Origin: Opitutaceae bacterium
GTDB taxonomy: Bacteria > Verrucomicrobiota > Verrucomicrobiia > Opitutales > Opitutaceae
NCBI GenBank assembly: GCA_030693515.1
Contig: JAUYAK010000006.1
Coordinates: forward strand, 62,001-126,000
Direction: 5' to 3'
DNA: 64,000 nucleotides
Position numbers and translations under genes: made by a program. How positions within the stretch are numbered: position 1 is the stretch's first letter; each line of letters starts with the position of its first letter. Of this stretch, positions 1 through 8,380 are shown in pieces. Under the pieces are notes generated by a model. It did not search any database. It saw nothing but the letters and a program-made list of their open reading frames with translations, and was not told where the DNA came from.

Positions 1-730
1 GCGCCGCCCCGAGTGCCGCGCCGGCGGCGAGCAGGCTGACGAGCGTGCGCAGGAGCAGATCGTTGCGCACGGCCGCGCGCATCTCGGCGGTGGAGAGCGA
101 AATCACGAGGCTGTGCACGCCCTGTTTTTGGATCACCGCGTCGTATTCTTCGCGGCTCATCCAGGCGGGCCGGCCGAACGGTGAGCGCGGGGTCGCGGGG
201 GGTGCGGCGGGTTCGCCCGTGTGCGGCACGGCGCCCTCCGGGATCCGGCGGTTGGTGCCCGGGCGAAAAGCCCGCGGATCATTGACGACGATGGCTGCGG
301 GCGGCCGGGGACTGTCCTCGGTGGTGGCGGTGCCGAGGTCCATCACGTTCATCAGGGTGAGGGTGCTGTCGCGCCAGACCACGCCGGGGGCGTGCAGCGT
401 CTCCTTGGTGGGCTCGAGATGCAGCCCGGCGCTGGCGATCGTCTCGCCGGTGGCGCCGAGGATGGCGATGGCCTCGAGTTCGCCGGGCCGCACGAGATCC
501 TGCAGCGTGGCTTCGAGGCGATCTTTGGAAACGATGCCGCCGAAGCGGCGCTGCGAGCGGACGACGACACCCAAGGTCGAGGTGATGTCGCGTCCGCGGT
601 TGATCAGGGCCTGGGCGGCGGCGCGCTCGAAGCGCGCGTGCTCCTGCGCTTGCCAGCCGCACACCGCCAGCACGGCCGCAATGAAAAGCGCGGCCAGCGC
701 GAGGCGTTGATTGGCGGCAAACGGACCCAT
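1..730 (-). CDS. Membrane-anchored sensor protein, N-terminal part (probable histidine kinase), cut by left window edge
   Basis: This reading frame stays open from an ATG at 730 to the window edge, giving about 243 residues. Residues 9-27 form a membrane segment (LALAALFIAAVLAVCGW). An extracytoplasmic domain of roughly 190 residues follows, then a second hydrophobic segment begins near residue 225 (LLLRTLVSLLAAGAA). A sensor domain between two membrane helices at the N-terminus is typical of two-component sensor kinases; the kinase domain would lie beyond the edge, so that part is inference. The gene starts 45 nt after the secretin gene on the same strand and may be the last gene of the secretion operon. 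The gap holds an imperfect hairpin (CTTGG...CCAAG) that could attenuate read-through. A chemoreceptor or GGDEF protein is an alternative. Confidence 0.6.
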   Translation of the reverse strand, partial: MGPFAANQRLALAALFIAAVLAVCGWQAQEHARFERAAAQALINRGRDITSTLGVVVRSQRRFGGIVSKDRLEATLQDLVRPGELEAIAILGATGETIASAGLHLEPTKETLHAPGVVWRDSTLTLMNVMDLGTATTEDSPRPPAAIVVNDPRAFRPGTNRRIPEGAVPHTGEPAAPPATPRSPFGRPAWMSREEYDAVIQKQGVHSLVISLSTAEMRAAVRNDLLLRTLVSLLAAGAALGAA

Positions 731-775
731 GGGGCTGGCTTGGTTATCGGGCCAAGACCGCCCCTGTTCCAAGCT

Positions 776-1906
776 TCAATTCTTCTGGGGCGCGATGAAC
801 CGGTTGAGCTCGGCGGTCTCGAAGGTCTTGGGCGTCATCTCGAGCCGGGCTTTCTCGCTGTCGCTCACTTTGCCGAGTTCGTCGGGCGTGGCGATGACAT
901 GCGGGGTGAGGAAGATGAGGAGTTCGGTCTTCACCTTGCCAGTGGTCGTGCGGCGGAACGCGGCCCCGAGCAGAGGGATGTCGCCCAGGAGCGGAATTTT
1001 GTTCACGGAATCGCTCTTCTGCGCCGAGATGAGTCCGCCGATGACGATCGTCTGGTCGCTCTGGGTGACCACCACCGTGTCGGCGGAGCGTTTGTCGATC
1101 ACGGGCTGGCTGTTGATGGTGGTGACACTGAGGGAGGAGATCTCCGGTGAGACGATCATTTCGACCAGGCCTTGGCTGGTGATGAAGGGCGTGACTTTCA
1201 GGATGATGCCCACGTCCTGGTAGTTCACCGTGGTCGTGATCGCGTTGGAGTTGGTGTTGGTGGTCGAGCTCGCGAGCAGCGGAATCGTCTGGCCGACGAG
1301 GATGGTCGCCTGCTGGTTGCTGCGCGTCATGATCGAGGGGCGGGAGAGAATCTCGGTCTTGGCGATGCCGGAGAGGGCGTGGATGGTCGCGTTCACATCA
1401 CGGCCGACGAGCTGATAAAACGCGCCGTAAACGGTGCGATCCGCCAGCTGCTGGGCGACGCCGAAGCGCGAGGTGGCGATGCCCTCGGGGTTGGTCTTGA
1501 TCGCGATGGGGCCCTTGTAAACCGCCTCGGCCCCGAGATCGAAACTGTTGTCGTGCGTGACCTGCATGAAGACCACGTTGATGAGCACTTGGGGCTTCGG
1601 CTTGTCGAGGTTGGCGATGATCGTCCGGATGTTTTCGTTGGTGGCATCGTCGGTCACGACAATGAGCCGGCGGGTGTCGACATCGCTCGAGATCATCGCG
1701 TCGCCGACCATCGTGGTGTTCTGATACGAGCGGTTGGCGCCGGAGGTGGCGCCGCCGCCCCCGCCGCCGGTAAAGCCGCCGCCACCGGTGGTGGTGCCGC
1801 CGCGGGCGCCCGTTGTGCCCTGGGCGTGCACGTGCACGGTGCCGAGGAGGAGCGCTGCCGCCATGGTCGCGGCGCACGGGTGGAATCGGAGTTTTCGGAA
1901 ATTCAT
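776..1906 (-). CDS. gspD: Type II secretion secretin, C-terminal half (second half of N3 plus secretin beta-barrel), separate exported protein
   Basis: This 376-aa protein forms the outer-membrane gate of the T2SS. Residues 1-29 are a signal peptide ending VHVHAQ. Residues 30-58 are a Gly-rich linker. Residues 66-104 match only the second half of an N3 ring domain (the strand LIVVT and the element IIANLDKPKPQVL). The secretin domain runs from about 105 to 350, with the conserved stretch KIPLLGDIPLLGAAF near 315-330 and the late strand TELLIFLTPHVI. Ordinary GspD proteins carry N0-N1-N2-N3 and the secretin in one chain of about 650-750 residues. Here the N-domains are encoded separately, 45 nt upstream. 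A GGAAAG-like ribosome site precedes the ATG. The intact signal peptide argues against a simple frameshift. Confidence 0.9.
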   Translation of the reverse strand: MNFRKLRFHPCAATMAAALLLGTVHVHAQGTTGARGGTTTGGGGFTGGGGGGATSGANRSYQNTTMVGDAMISSDVDTRRLIVVTDDATNENIRTIIANLDKPKPQVLINVVFMQVTHDNSFDLGAEAVYKGPIAIKTNPEGIATSRFGVAQQLADRTVYGAFYQLVGRDVNATIHALSGIAKTEILSRPSIMTRSNQQATILVGQTIPLLASSTTNTNSNAITTTVNYQDVGIILKVTPFITSQGLVEMIVSPEISSLSVTTINSQPVIDKRSADTVVVTQSDQTIVIGGLISAQKSDSVNKIPLLGDIPLLGAAFRRTTTGKVKTELLIFLTPHVIATPDELGKVSDSEKARLEMTPKTFETAELNRFIAPQKN

Positions 1907-1951
1907 GTTCAGATCAGGTTTCTTTCCAGATGGGAAGGTGAGGCGCTCGGG

Positions 1952-3154
1952 TTAGTTCGCGCGGGCGCCAGCCGCGGCGTTGTTCGTGCCGAGCTGGAGA
2001 TTTTGCGTCGTGTTTTGCTGCGCGTTTTGGGTGGCGCGGGTGGTCAGCGCGTCGGGCTGATTGTTGGTGGTGGTGCGCCCGGTGCTGCTTTGGAAGAGGT
2101 TCTTCAGGACGGTCTCCACCTGTTTCACGTTCGCGTTCTCCATCGTGTAAACGAAGACCTTCTGCTTCCGCGCGGAGCTGGAATCGAGTTGGGCGACCAT
2201 CTCGGTGATGTCCGGCATCACTTCCTTGGCCGCGGTCACGATGACCGAGTAGGTGCGGGGGTCGGCCACCGCGACCACAGGCACGTTGCGCACTGACGTG
2301 GTGGCGCCGGTGCCACCGCGACCGCCTCGACCGCCGCCAGGACCGCCGGTCGTTCCGCCTCCGCCGCCAAAGGCCGCCGCGAGACCGGGGGGCAAGCCGC
2401 CGCCGAAACCCGGGAACCCGCCGGTGGTGCCGCCGCGGCCGCCTGCGCCCTGCGTCGGCGACGCGTAGAGATTCGTGAGCAACTGCGCCATCTCGTAGGG
2501 ATCGGCGTTGACCAGCTTGAAAATCTTCATGGTCGAGACCGTGTCGCTCGAGCTGTCGAGGGCGTTCACGAGGGTGACCACCTGCTTCAGGTTGATGTTG
2601 GTGTCGGTGACGAGCAGGGAGTTGCTGTCGGTGTTGGCGGTGATGGCCGAGGAACCCGGCAGCAGGGCGCCCAGATCGCGGGCGGCGGTCGTGGCGTCGA
2701 GGCGGCGCAGCGGGATGATTTGGATGAACATCTCCGCGGTGAGCGGGATTTCGTCCGGATTATTGCCCGTGCGGATCGGGAGGTTCTTCTTCTTGGCGTC
2801 GTCCTTCGAGGCGATGACGATCGTCCGGCCCTGCACGACGGCGGTGTAGCCGTTTTTGTTGAGGGCGATTTGGAGGAGCTGCACGGCTTCCGCCTTGGTG
2901 ACCGGCTGGGCGCTATACATGTCCACGGTGCCGCGCACGGGCGTTTCCATGACGATGATGAAGCCGGCGGCCTCGCTCATGTAATTGAGCACCGTTTCCA
3001 GGGGCGCACCGCGGAAGTTGAACTTCAATTCGCCGGGCGCGCGCTCCGTTGAGGCAGCGGCGGCGGTGGCAGGCGCGGGGGTCTGCGCCCAAGCGCCCAC
3101 CGTCAGGGCGGCGAGTCCGAGGCAGAGGGCTGGGGTGAGGTGGGTGGTATTCAT
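1952..3154 (-). CDS. gspD: Type II secretion secretin, N-terminal ring domains (N0-N1-N2 and first half of N3), separate exported protein
   Basis: This 400-aa protein supplies the periplasmic vestibule of the secretin. A signal peptide covers residues 1-24. N0 lies at about 43-118 (LKFNFRGAPLETVLNYMS). N1 lies at about 140-202 (FIQIIPLRRLDATTAARDL, then SNSLLVTD). N2 lies at about 208-325 and is interrupted by a Gly-rich loop at 236-285. An N3 domain starts at about 329 (KVFVYTMENANVKQVETVL) but stops after its first strand and helix. A Thr/Asn/Gln-rich tail (357-400) ends the protein. The rest of N3 is at the start of the next gene. The start overlaps the gspC-like stop by 4 nt. It would have to assemble non-covalently with the C-terminal half. 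Confidence 0.88.
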   Translation of the reverse strand: MNTTHLTPALCLGLAALTVGAWAQTPAPATAAAASTERAPGELKFNFRGAPLETVLNYMSEAAGFIIVMETPVRGTVDMYSAQPVTKAEAVQLLQIALNKNGYTAVVQGRTIVIASKDDAKKKNLPIRTGNNPDEIPLTAEMFIQIIPLRRLDATTAARDLGALLPGSSAITANTDSNSLLVTDTNINLKQVVTLVNALDSSSDTVSTMKIFKLVNADPYEMAQLLTNLYASPTQGAGGRGGTTGGFPGFGGGLPPGLAAAFGGGGGTTGGPGGGRGGRGGTGATTSVRNVPVVAVADPRTYSVIVTAAKEVMPDITEMVAQLDSSSARKQKVFVYTMENANVKQVETVLKNLFQSSTGRTTTNNQPDALTTRATQNAQQNTTQNLQLGTNNAAAGARAN

Positions 3155-3843
3155 TGTTTCAAGTCTTTGTTGCGTTTTTCCATCAGGCGCCGGGTGACCT
3201 CGTCGGCATTTGCCGGGATGACCACCGGGGCGGTGGGATCAATTCTGCCAGAGCTGGCTTTGGCGGCGGCGGCCGCCGCTTCGCTGCGCACGACATCGGC
3301 GGAGATGAGATTCCACTCGCCGCCCTCGGGGCGGCGGAGTTGCTGGCCCACGCGCAGCGACAGCGTCTTGCCGTCGCGCTCGAGCTCAACGCCGGAGGGA
3401 GAGACTTGGGTCACCTTGAACGCATCGATCGATTCGCCGTCGCGCAGGGCCTTGCGAAACGCAGACGACGAGCCGTCGAAAAACGCGCGCAGGCCGCGGT
3501 CGGATTCCATGGTGCCCACCAGGCTGATTTGATCGAGGCGCGGGGCTGGTTCCTCGCTGCTGCGCTCCCGGCGGCCGGTGCGGTTGGAATTGAAGATATT
3601 CCGATCGGCGATGAGGCGGAACGTCTCGAAGGATCCGGTCTGCGTCGCGGGCGCCTCGGCGCGGGCGGGGGCCTTGGTCGAGGGCTCGGAGCGGGAACGG
3701 CGGGACGGCGCGGGCGCTGGTGTGGCCGGCGCGGACGAAGCGGCCGGGGTGGCGGGCGCGGCCGGGGCGGGGGCGGGTTCTGCAGCCGGGGCGACGGCTC
3801 CGGTGATCGCGAGCGCGGCGAGAAGGGTGAGGCGCGGCATCAT
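3151..3843 (-). CDS. GspC/PilP-like inner-membrane-to-secretin linker protein
   Basis: A 230-aa exported protein. Residues 1-21 are a hydrophobic signal or anchor, and 22-70 is an Ala/Pro-rich linker of the kind that crosses the periplasm. A small beta-rich domain at about 72-165 begins FRLIADRNIFNSNRTG and contains ISLVGTMESDRGLRAFF and VELERDGKTLSLRVGQQL. This is the layout of the homology region of GspC and of PilP, which bind secretin N0 domains. The C-terminus is Ala-rich then charged. It overlaps its neighbours by 4 nt on both sides, between gspM and the secretin. The assignment rests on layout and position more than on strong sequence signatures. Confidence 0.7.
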   Translation of the reverse strand: MMPRLTLLAALAITGAVAPAAEPAPAPAAPATPAASSAPATPAPAPSRRSRSEPSTKAPARAEAPATQTGSFETFRLIADRNIFNSNRTGRRERSSEEPAPRLDQISLVGTMESDRGLRAFFDGSSSAFRKALRDGESIDAFKVTQVSPSGVELERDGKTLSLRVGQQLRRPEGGEWNLISADVVRSEAAAAAAKASSGRIDPTAPVVIPANADEVTRRLMEKRNKDLKQ

Positions 3844-4391
3844 GGTTGTTTGCGCTCCAAGGGTGAGAGGCGAAGGCCACTGACGATGAGGCCGAGGGTG
3901 AGTTTCTGACCGTAGTCGTCGCGCGAGGTCATCTCAACCGAGTCGACCCGCAGCGCAAGCGGTGAGTGCTCCAGCTCGTAGATGAAACGGCTGAGCGTGG
4001 GCATGGTGCCGGTGGCATCGACCCGGCATTCCAGCAGGGAATAGGTGTCCTTGGCCCCGCGCTTCCACTGCGGGCGGATCGAGCTGAGCTCGATGTTGTT
4101 GGCGCGACCCCAACGGTCGACGGCGGAGATTACATCCTGCTCGGCCTGGGAAGGATCCCGCGGCAGGGCGTTGCCCTTCATGTCCTCCCAGGTCTTTTCC
4201 GTCTGCTTGGCGCGGGCGATGGCGTTGCGACCGCGGGCCACATCCTGCTTCAGCTTGGCGATCTCGGCGGCGTGCGCCTTGAAGGTGTTGTAGAGCGGCT
4301 CAAACAGGACGCTGTTGAGCACGTAGAGCGCGACCATGACTCCGGCGCCGATGATGAGTCCGCGCTGGCGGTTGGGCAGGTTGAGTTTCAT
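3840..4391 (-). CDS. gspM: GspM/PilO-like inner-membrane assembly protein
   Basis: A 183-aa bitopic protein. A short basic cytoplasmic tail is followed by one membrane helix at about 12-30 (LIIGAGVMVALYVLNSVLF), a helical probably coiled-coil stretch (about 35-75), and a small ferredoxin-like periplasmic domain (about 85-175, including FIYELEHSPLALRVDSVEM). This is the standard GspM/PilO layout; these proteins pair with GspL/PilN in the T2SS inner-membrane platform. Both ends overlap neighbouring genes by 4 nt, directly after gspL and before the gspC-like gene, which supports the call. Confidence 0.8.
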   Translation of the reverse strand: MKLNLPNRQRGLIIGAGVMVALYVLNSVLFEPLYNTFKAHAAEIAKLKQDVARGRNAIARAKQTEKTWEDMKGNALPRDPSQAEQDVISAVDRWGRANNIELSSIRPQWKRGAKDTYSLLECRVDATGTMPTLSRFIYELEHSPLALRVDSVEMTSRDDYGQKLTLGLIVSGLRLSPLERKQP

Positions 4392-5803
4392 AGGCCGGCG
4401 CTGGATTTCCAGCGGAAGTTGAGGGTGAACTGCATCGGCGTCTTGCCCCGGATCTGCTCGATCTTGAGGCCTTGGATTTCCTTGGCTTGGCGCAGCAGCT
4501 CCTGCACGCGCAGCAGCGAGGCGTTGTCCCGGGCGGTGCCGCTGATGCTGACGAGCGTGGTGGTGCTGCCGCGCACCTCGAAGGTCTTGGCGGTGACGCT
4601 GCCGTTCTCAGGGAAACACTCGGTCACGCGCATCAAAATGCTCAGGCTGCGGTGGGTGGTGTCATACCAAGGTTTGAATTCGTCGATTTGGCGCTGCACG
4701 CCGTCGAGTTTCAGGACCTGCGCCTGCATGCCGCCCCACTCGGAGCGGAGCGACCAGCGTTCGTATTCCTGCCAGCCAAAGGCCGCGAGGACGGCCAGGG
4801 CGGCGGCGCCCAGGACGAAACCGGCCGTCGCGAGGCGCTTGGAATTGTAGCGCGCCATGAGCAACGCCCATCGGCCGGGATGCGGCGGCAAAAATTCCAG
4901 TTCGGAGGCGTCGTGCTCCAGCCACCGGCTGGCGAGCTTCTCCGCGATCTCGGCCGAGAGATTTTTTTCCGGCAGATCGCCGCGCACGAGGGCGAGCCCC
5001 GTGCCTTTGGCCCAATCGGCCAGGCTGCCGGCGAGTTGCCGGGCCATGCCGGAATCGCCGGTCACGTAGAGTTCCCGCAGCTGCGACCGGAGATCGGCCG
5101 GCACCTGCTCCAGCGTGATGCGGAGTTCACGGGCGACGGCGGCGCTGTGGACGACGCTCTCGCCGGCCTCCGAATCGATGTTCACGTCGAATGTCCGGAA
5201 AGCCGCGATACCGCCCCCGGCGGCGACGAGCAGCGTCACGCCCGCGCGGTCGACGGCGACGATGACGCGGCCGGCCCCGTCTGCCACGTGCGCCGCCGGC
5301 AGCACGGCCAGCCCGAGGGAGAAGCTCACCGGCTTGAGCCGGGCCGCGCGCAACACGGCGACGAGCTGATCGACTTGTTCGCGACGCACGGCCAGCTGCG
5401 TCACATGGGTGCCCGCGTCGGTCTTTTGGAACGACCGCGCGATCTGGAGCTGCGCGGGGTCGACGGGGAAGCCCTTCTCCGCCTCGATTTGCAGGAAGCT
5501 CGCGGTGTCCTCGGGCGAAAGCTCCGGCACCTGCGTGTGCTGGCTCATCACCCACCGCGGCGGGATGCGCACCACGCAGAGCCGCTCGCGAATGCCCGCG
5601 GCGTCGAGGTGGTTCCTGATTTCGCGCCCGATCAGCTCGGGCTCGGGGTGCATGAGGTCGAGCGACAGGGCGGCGCTCGCAGACTTCACGACTTCGAGGC
5701 CGCCTTTGGCGCGCGTCACATGGAACGCCCGCAACTGGCCGTCGCTGAGCGACAGGCCGAGGACGGACTGGGCGCGCTTTTTGATTTTCCTCTTCATGCT
5801 CAT
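4388..5803 (-). CDS. gspL: GspL-type platform protein (PilM-like actin fold joined to PilN-like domain)
   Basis: A 471-aa protein. Residues about 10-305 form a PilM-like actin-type cytoplasmic domain: it starts VLGLSLSDGQLRAFHV and contains VIVAVDRAGVTLLVA. One membrane helix lies at about 324-343 (AGFVLGAAALAVLAAFGW). A PilN-like periplasmic domain follows (about 345-471: heptad-like helix, then TLVSISGTARDNASLLRVQE). GspL recruits the GspE ATPase through its cytoplasmic part and GspM through its periplasmic part. It overlaps gspK and gspM by 4 nt each. Confidence 0.85.
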   Translation of the reverse strand: MSMKRKIKKRAQSVLGLSLSDGQLRAFHVTRAKGGLEVVKSASAALSLDLMHPEPELIGREIRNHLDAAGIRERLCVVRIPPRWVMSQHTQVPELSPEDTASFLQIEAEKGFPVDPAQLQIARSFQKTDAGTHVTQLAVRREQVDQLVAVLRAARLKPVSFSLGLAVLPAAHVADGAGRVIVAVDRAGVTLLVAAGGGIAAFRTFDVNIDSEAGESVVHSAAVARELRITLEQVPADLRSQLRELYVTGDSGMARQLAGSLADWAKGTGLALVRGDLPEKNLSAEIAEKLASRWLEHDASELEFLPPHPGRWALLMARYNSKRLATAGFVLGAAALAVLAAFGWQEYERWSLRSEWGGMQAQVLKLDGVQRQIDEFKPWYDTTHRSLSILMRVTECFPENGSVTAKTFEVRGSTTTLVSISGTARDNASLLRVQELLRQAKEIQGLKIEQIRGKTPMQFTLNFRWKSSAGL

Positions 5804-7191
5804 ATGTCGATCACTCCGTTCAAGGCGCGCCGGACCACGGAGCCGAGCGCCCAGCCAAACGCGGTGAGGTCCTGGCGATAAACGATGCGGGGTGTGCCGG
5901 TGCTGGTGTCGAAGACAACTTTCTCGCGGCAGTAGCCGCGGCCGCCGGCCCCCACGGCCGCGATGTCGGCGCTAAATTGGTAAGATTGGTCCGTGATGTA
6001 GCGGCCCGCCTGGCGGATCTGCGCGTTGGTGAGGACTTGAGTAAGCCAGGCCATCGAGGTGAGCGCGGTCGGATTCGAGCGGCGGTAGGCCACCAGCGCC
6101 GCGGCGCGCTCGGCGCCGATGCCCGGGAGGCAGGCGAGGACCACCTCGCTGGCGGTGTTGACGTTGACGAGGCCCGACGCGGCACCGTTCGCAGCCGAGA
6201 GGTCGGTGCGCACGAGCGCAAACTCCTCCGCAGTCATCTGGGTCGTGACCATGAAATCGGCGACGCTGGTGATGGTGCTCGGATTATTGGGGATGCGCGG
6301 ATCGAAGGGGATGCGCGCCATCATCTGCGTGGCGCGTTGCGTCGAGATGCCGCGTTGTGTGAGCCGCGACTGCATCTGCTGGCGGGCCTGCTGCGTCGTG
6401 AGCGTGGTGACATTGATGCGCCGCGAGCCGGAGGCGGACGTCGCCGGCACCCGGCTGTAAACAGTCAGGTATTCCAATAGCCCGGCGAGCAGCTGGCCGT
6501 TCTGATCGTCGCGGGGCGCAGAGAGATCGCCATCGTCTTCGTTGGCATCAAGCACGCCGTTACGGTTCGTGTCCTCGCCGAGGAGCACGTCGAGCATGGC
6601 GCCACTGATCAGGCGGACTTCATCCACGGTCTCGTAGGCTGCGCCCTTGTTGCGGCGCGCCGGATCGAGCTGTGAGTAGTAGTTGTCCAGATTGGCGGCG
6701 TTCTGGCTGGTGGCGCTGCGCCAGGCCACGATGGCGTCGGCGAATTCGGCCGTCATGCCCGGCAGCGGCAACGCCTGCAGCATCGCGGAGGTGGCGGTGT
6801 TCAGGTTCAGTTTCGACGACTCATCGACGAGTGCGAAATAGGGCTGGTTGATTTGGGGTTGGGGCAGGTCGTCGGAGTTGCGGCCAATGAACCAGAACGT
6901 GGCGTCACCGACGGGCAGCGCCTCGGCCCTGTAGTCGTCGATGGTGGGGGCCGCGCCGCCGGTCGCGAACTGCTTGAGCACGTAGGTTGCGTAACGAATG
7001 CCACCGGCGATGGCCTGGCGGGCGGCGACTTCGGTGATGCGGTTGTCGGCCGCGCGCAGCTCCGAGCTCATCGAGTTGCCGAAGTAGAGCGTGAGCGTGA
7101 CCAGCCCAAGGCAGATCCACATCACGATGACCAGCACCGAGCCGCGACGGGACCCCGGGGGCAGGGTGGAAACTGGGCGCGGCGGAATCAT
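5800..7191 (-). CDS. gspK: Minor pseudopilin GspK (pseudopilus tip)
   Basis: A 463-aa protein, longer than most GspK (about 320-330). The prepilin signal ends RRG, and the mature N-terminus SVLVIVMWICLGLVTLTLY lacks the Glu at +5 kept by other pseudopilins, as usual for GspK. The large C-terminal domain contains two helix-hairpin-helix-like stretches characteristic of GspK (LNLNTATSAMLQALPLPGM near 123-141 and VNVNTASEVVLACLPGIGA near 339-357). An acidic DTNRNGVLDANEDD stretch near 210 looks like a calcium site, as in the calcium-binding tip protein of the GspIJK complex. It overlaps gspJ and gspL by 4 nt. Confidence 0.9.
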   Translation of the reverse strand: MIPPRPVSTLPPGSRRGSVLVIVMWICLGLVTLTLYFGNSMSSELRAADNRITEVAARQAIAGGIRYATYVLKQFATGGAAPTIDDYRAEALPVGDATFWFIGRNSDDLPQPQINQPYFALVDESSKLNLNTATSAMLQALPLPGMTAEFADAIVAWRSATSQNAANLDNYYSQLDPARRNKGAAYETVDEVRLISGAMLDVLLGEDTNRNGVLDANEDDGDLSAPRDDQNGQLLAGLLEYLTVYSRVPATSASGSRRINVTTLTTQQARQQMQSRLTQRGISTQRATQMMARIPFDPRIPNNPSTITSVADFMVTTQMTAEEFALVRTDLSAANGAASGLVNVNTASEVVLACLPGIGAERAAALVAYRRSNPTALTSMAWLTQVLTNAQIRQAGRYITDQSYQFSADIAAVGAGGRGYCREKVVFDTSTGTPRIVYRQDLTAFGWALGSVVRRALNGVIDI

Positions 7192-7961
7192 AGCACGGGC
7201 GCAGCGAGCGCGGCATCGGCGGCCAGTTGGGCGCTGGTCGGGGTGGTGACGTAAACCGGCACGATTAGCTCGACCGGGCCGGGGTTGGCGGAGGAAATGG
7301 CGTTGCCGCGAGGAGCCAGGACGAGGCTGAACTTAAAGGCCGCGGGCAGTGTGCTGGTGGCCGTGGAGTCCCAGGTCTCGGCCCAAAATTCCCCGTCGAA
7401 ATAAGCCAGGGACGCGGAGTCGACGCCGGACAGCAGCGTGTAGGTGTCCGCGATCGGGTCGGCGGCGGACAGGAGGTTACGGGTCACCACGCGCACGAGG
7501 TCCTTGGTCGGGCTGCCGTCGGCCGCGGCGGTGAGATAATAGGCGACCGTCTGCACTTCGGCGAACGGCGTCCAACCGTCGATGTGGCCGGAGGAGGTGG
7601 TGATGTCAGGGGTGACGCGTTCGCCCATGCTGTCCATCGAGTGGGTGCTGAAGCTGTCGCTCATGAGCTGGCCCGACAGGGTGTTGGTCGTCGCCTGCGG
7701 ATTGGCCGGGAGCATGATGCCGGCGAGATCCTTGCGCACGATGCCGAGCGTGCGCTGGAGCACGAGATCCTGATCGATCTTGTCGTGCGTGGTGTTGTGC
7801 AGGCGCAGGGCGCCGAAGAACGTCGTGTTGACCACCAAGAGCACCACTGCGCCGATCGCCGTGGCGAGCAGCAGCTCAAGCAGCGTGAATCCGCCCTCGC
7901 CACCGCTGCGGCGGATGGAGGTGCGGCGGGCGCGACGAGCGTGGTGGCCGGCGGCGATCAT
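7188..7961 (-). CDS. gspJ: Minor pseudopilin GspJ
   Basis: A 257-aa type IV prepilin-like protein. The prepilin cleavage motif is GG/FTLLELLLATAIGAVVLL with Glu at +5, followed by a globular domain with YYLTAAADGSPTKDLVRVV. The start at 7961 was chosen because the ATG overlaps the gspI stop as ATGA, the coupling used through this operon; an upstream in-frame ATG at 8099 would add 46 Arg-rich residues that are only an out-of-frame reading of gspI. GspJ caps the pseudopilus with GspI and GspK. Confidence 0.85.
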   Translation of the reverse strand: MIAAGHHARRARRTSIRRSGGEGGFTLLELLLATAIGAVVLLVVNTTFFGALRLHNTTHDKIDQDLVLQRTLGIVRKDLAGIMLPANPQATTNTLSGQLMSDSFSTHSMDSMGERVTPDITTSSGHIDGWTPFAEVQTVAYYLTAAADGSPTKDLVRVVTRNLLSAADPIADTYTLLSGVDSASLAYFDGEFWAETWDSTATSTLPAAFKFSLVLAPRGNAISSANPGPVELIVPVYVTTPTSAQLAADAALAAPVL

Positions 7962-8380
7962 GGGGTTAAGCCGGCCAGACCGCTCGACGTGGTGGTGATC
8001 GTCGGGTCGTAAAGCGTGTTGGCGGCGACCTCGAACGTCGACCCTTGGACGTCGAACGACACCCGCACGGTCAGCACGGTCATCGCGTCTTCCGTCCAAG
8101 GTTCGGAGACCATCGTCCAGGGGTAGGTCGTGTCGCCATCGACCACATTGCCGTAGGGCGTGGCGGTGGCGATCTGGCCGGAGGTGATCTGCTCGTTGAG
8201 CACGCGCTCGGCGATCCGCATCGCGGTGGCCTTGCGCTGGCCGAGGATGCCCGCGCGGCTGGCGACCGCCACGCCGTGCATCGTGACCGGAATCAAAATG
8301 GCCATGAACAACAACGCCGCCAGCACTTCGGCCAGGGTGAATCCGCAGGTGCGCGCTTGGCGCTGGCCGTCAGTTGACAT
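7958..8380 (-). CDS. gspI: Minor pseudopilin GspI
   Basis: A 140-aa pseudopilin. A short leader (MSTDGQRQARTCG) precedes the cleaved N-terminus FTLAEVLAALLFMAILIPV, with Glu at +5. The C-terminal beta part includes ATAMRIAERVLNEQI and TVRVSFDVQG. The start at 8380 gives a normal leader; an upstream in-frame ATG at 8749 would add 123 Ser/Arg-rich residues read out of frame from gspH. The start overlaps the gspH stop by 11 nt, and the stop overlaps the gspJ start by 4 nt. Confidence 0.85.
   Translation of the reverse strand: MSTDGQRQARTCGFTLAEVLAALLFMAILIPVTMHGVAVASRAGILGQRKATAMRIAERVLNEQITSGQIATATPYGNVVDGDTTYPWTMVSEPWTEDAMTVLTVRVSFDVQGSTFEVAANTLYDPTITTTSSGLAGLTP

Noticed and set aside
1907-1951. 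Frameshift or sequencing error splitting gspD
   Set aside because: The downstream frame begins with its own signal peptide and ribosome site, which a single frameshift would not create.
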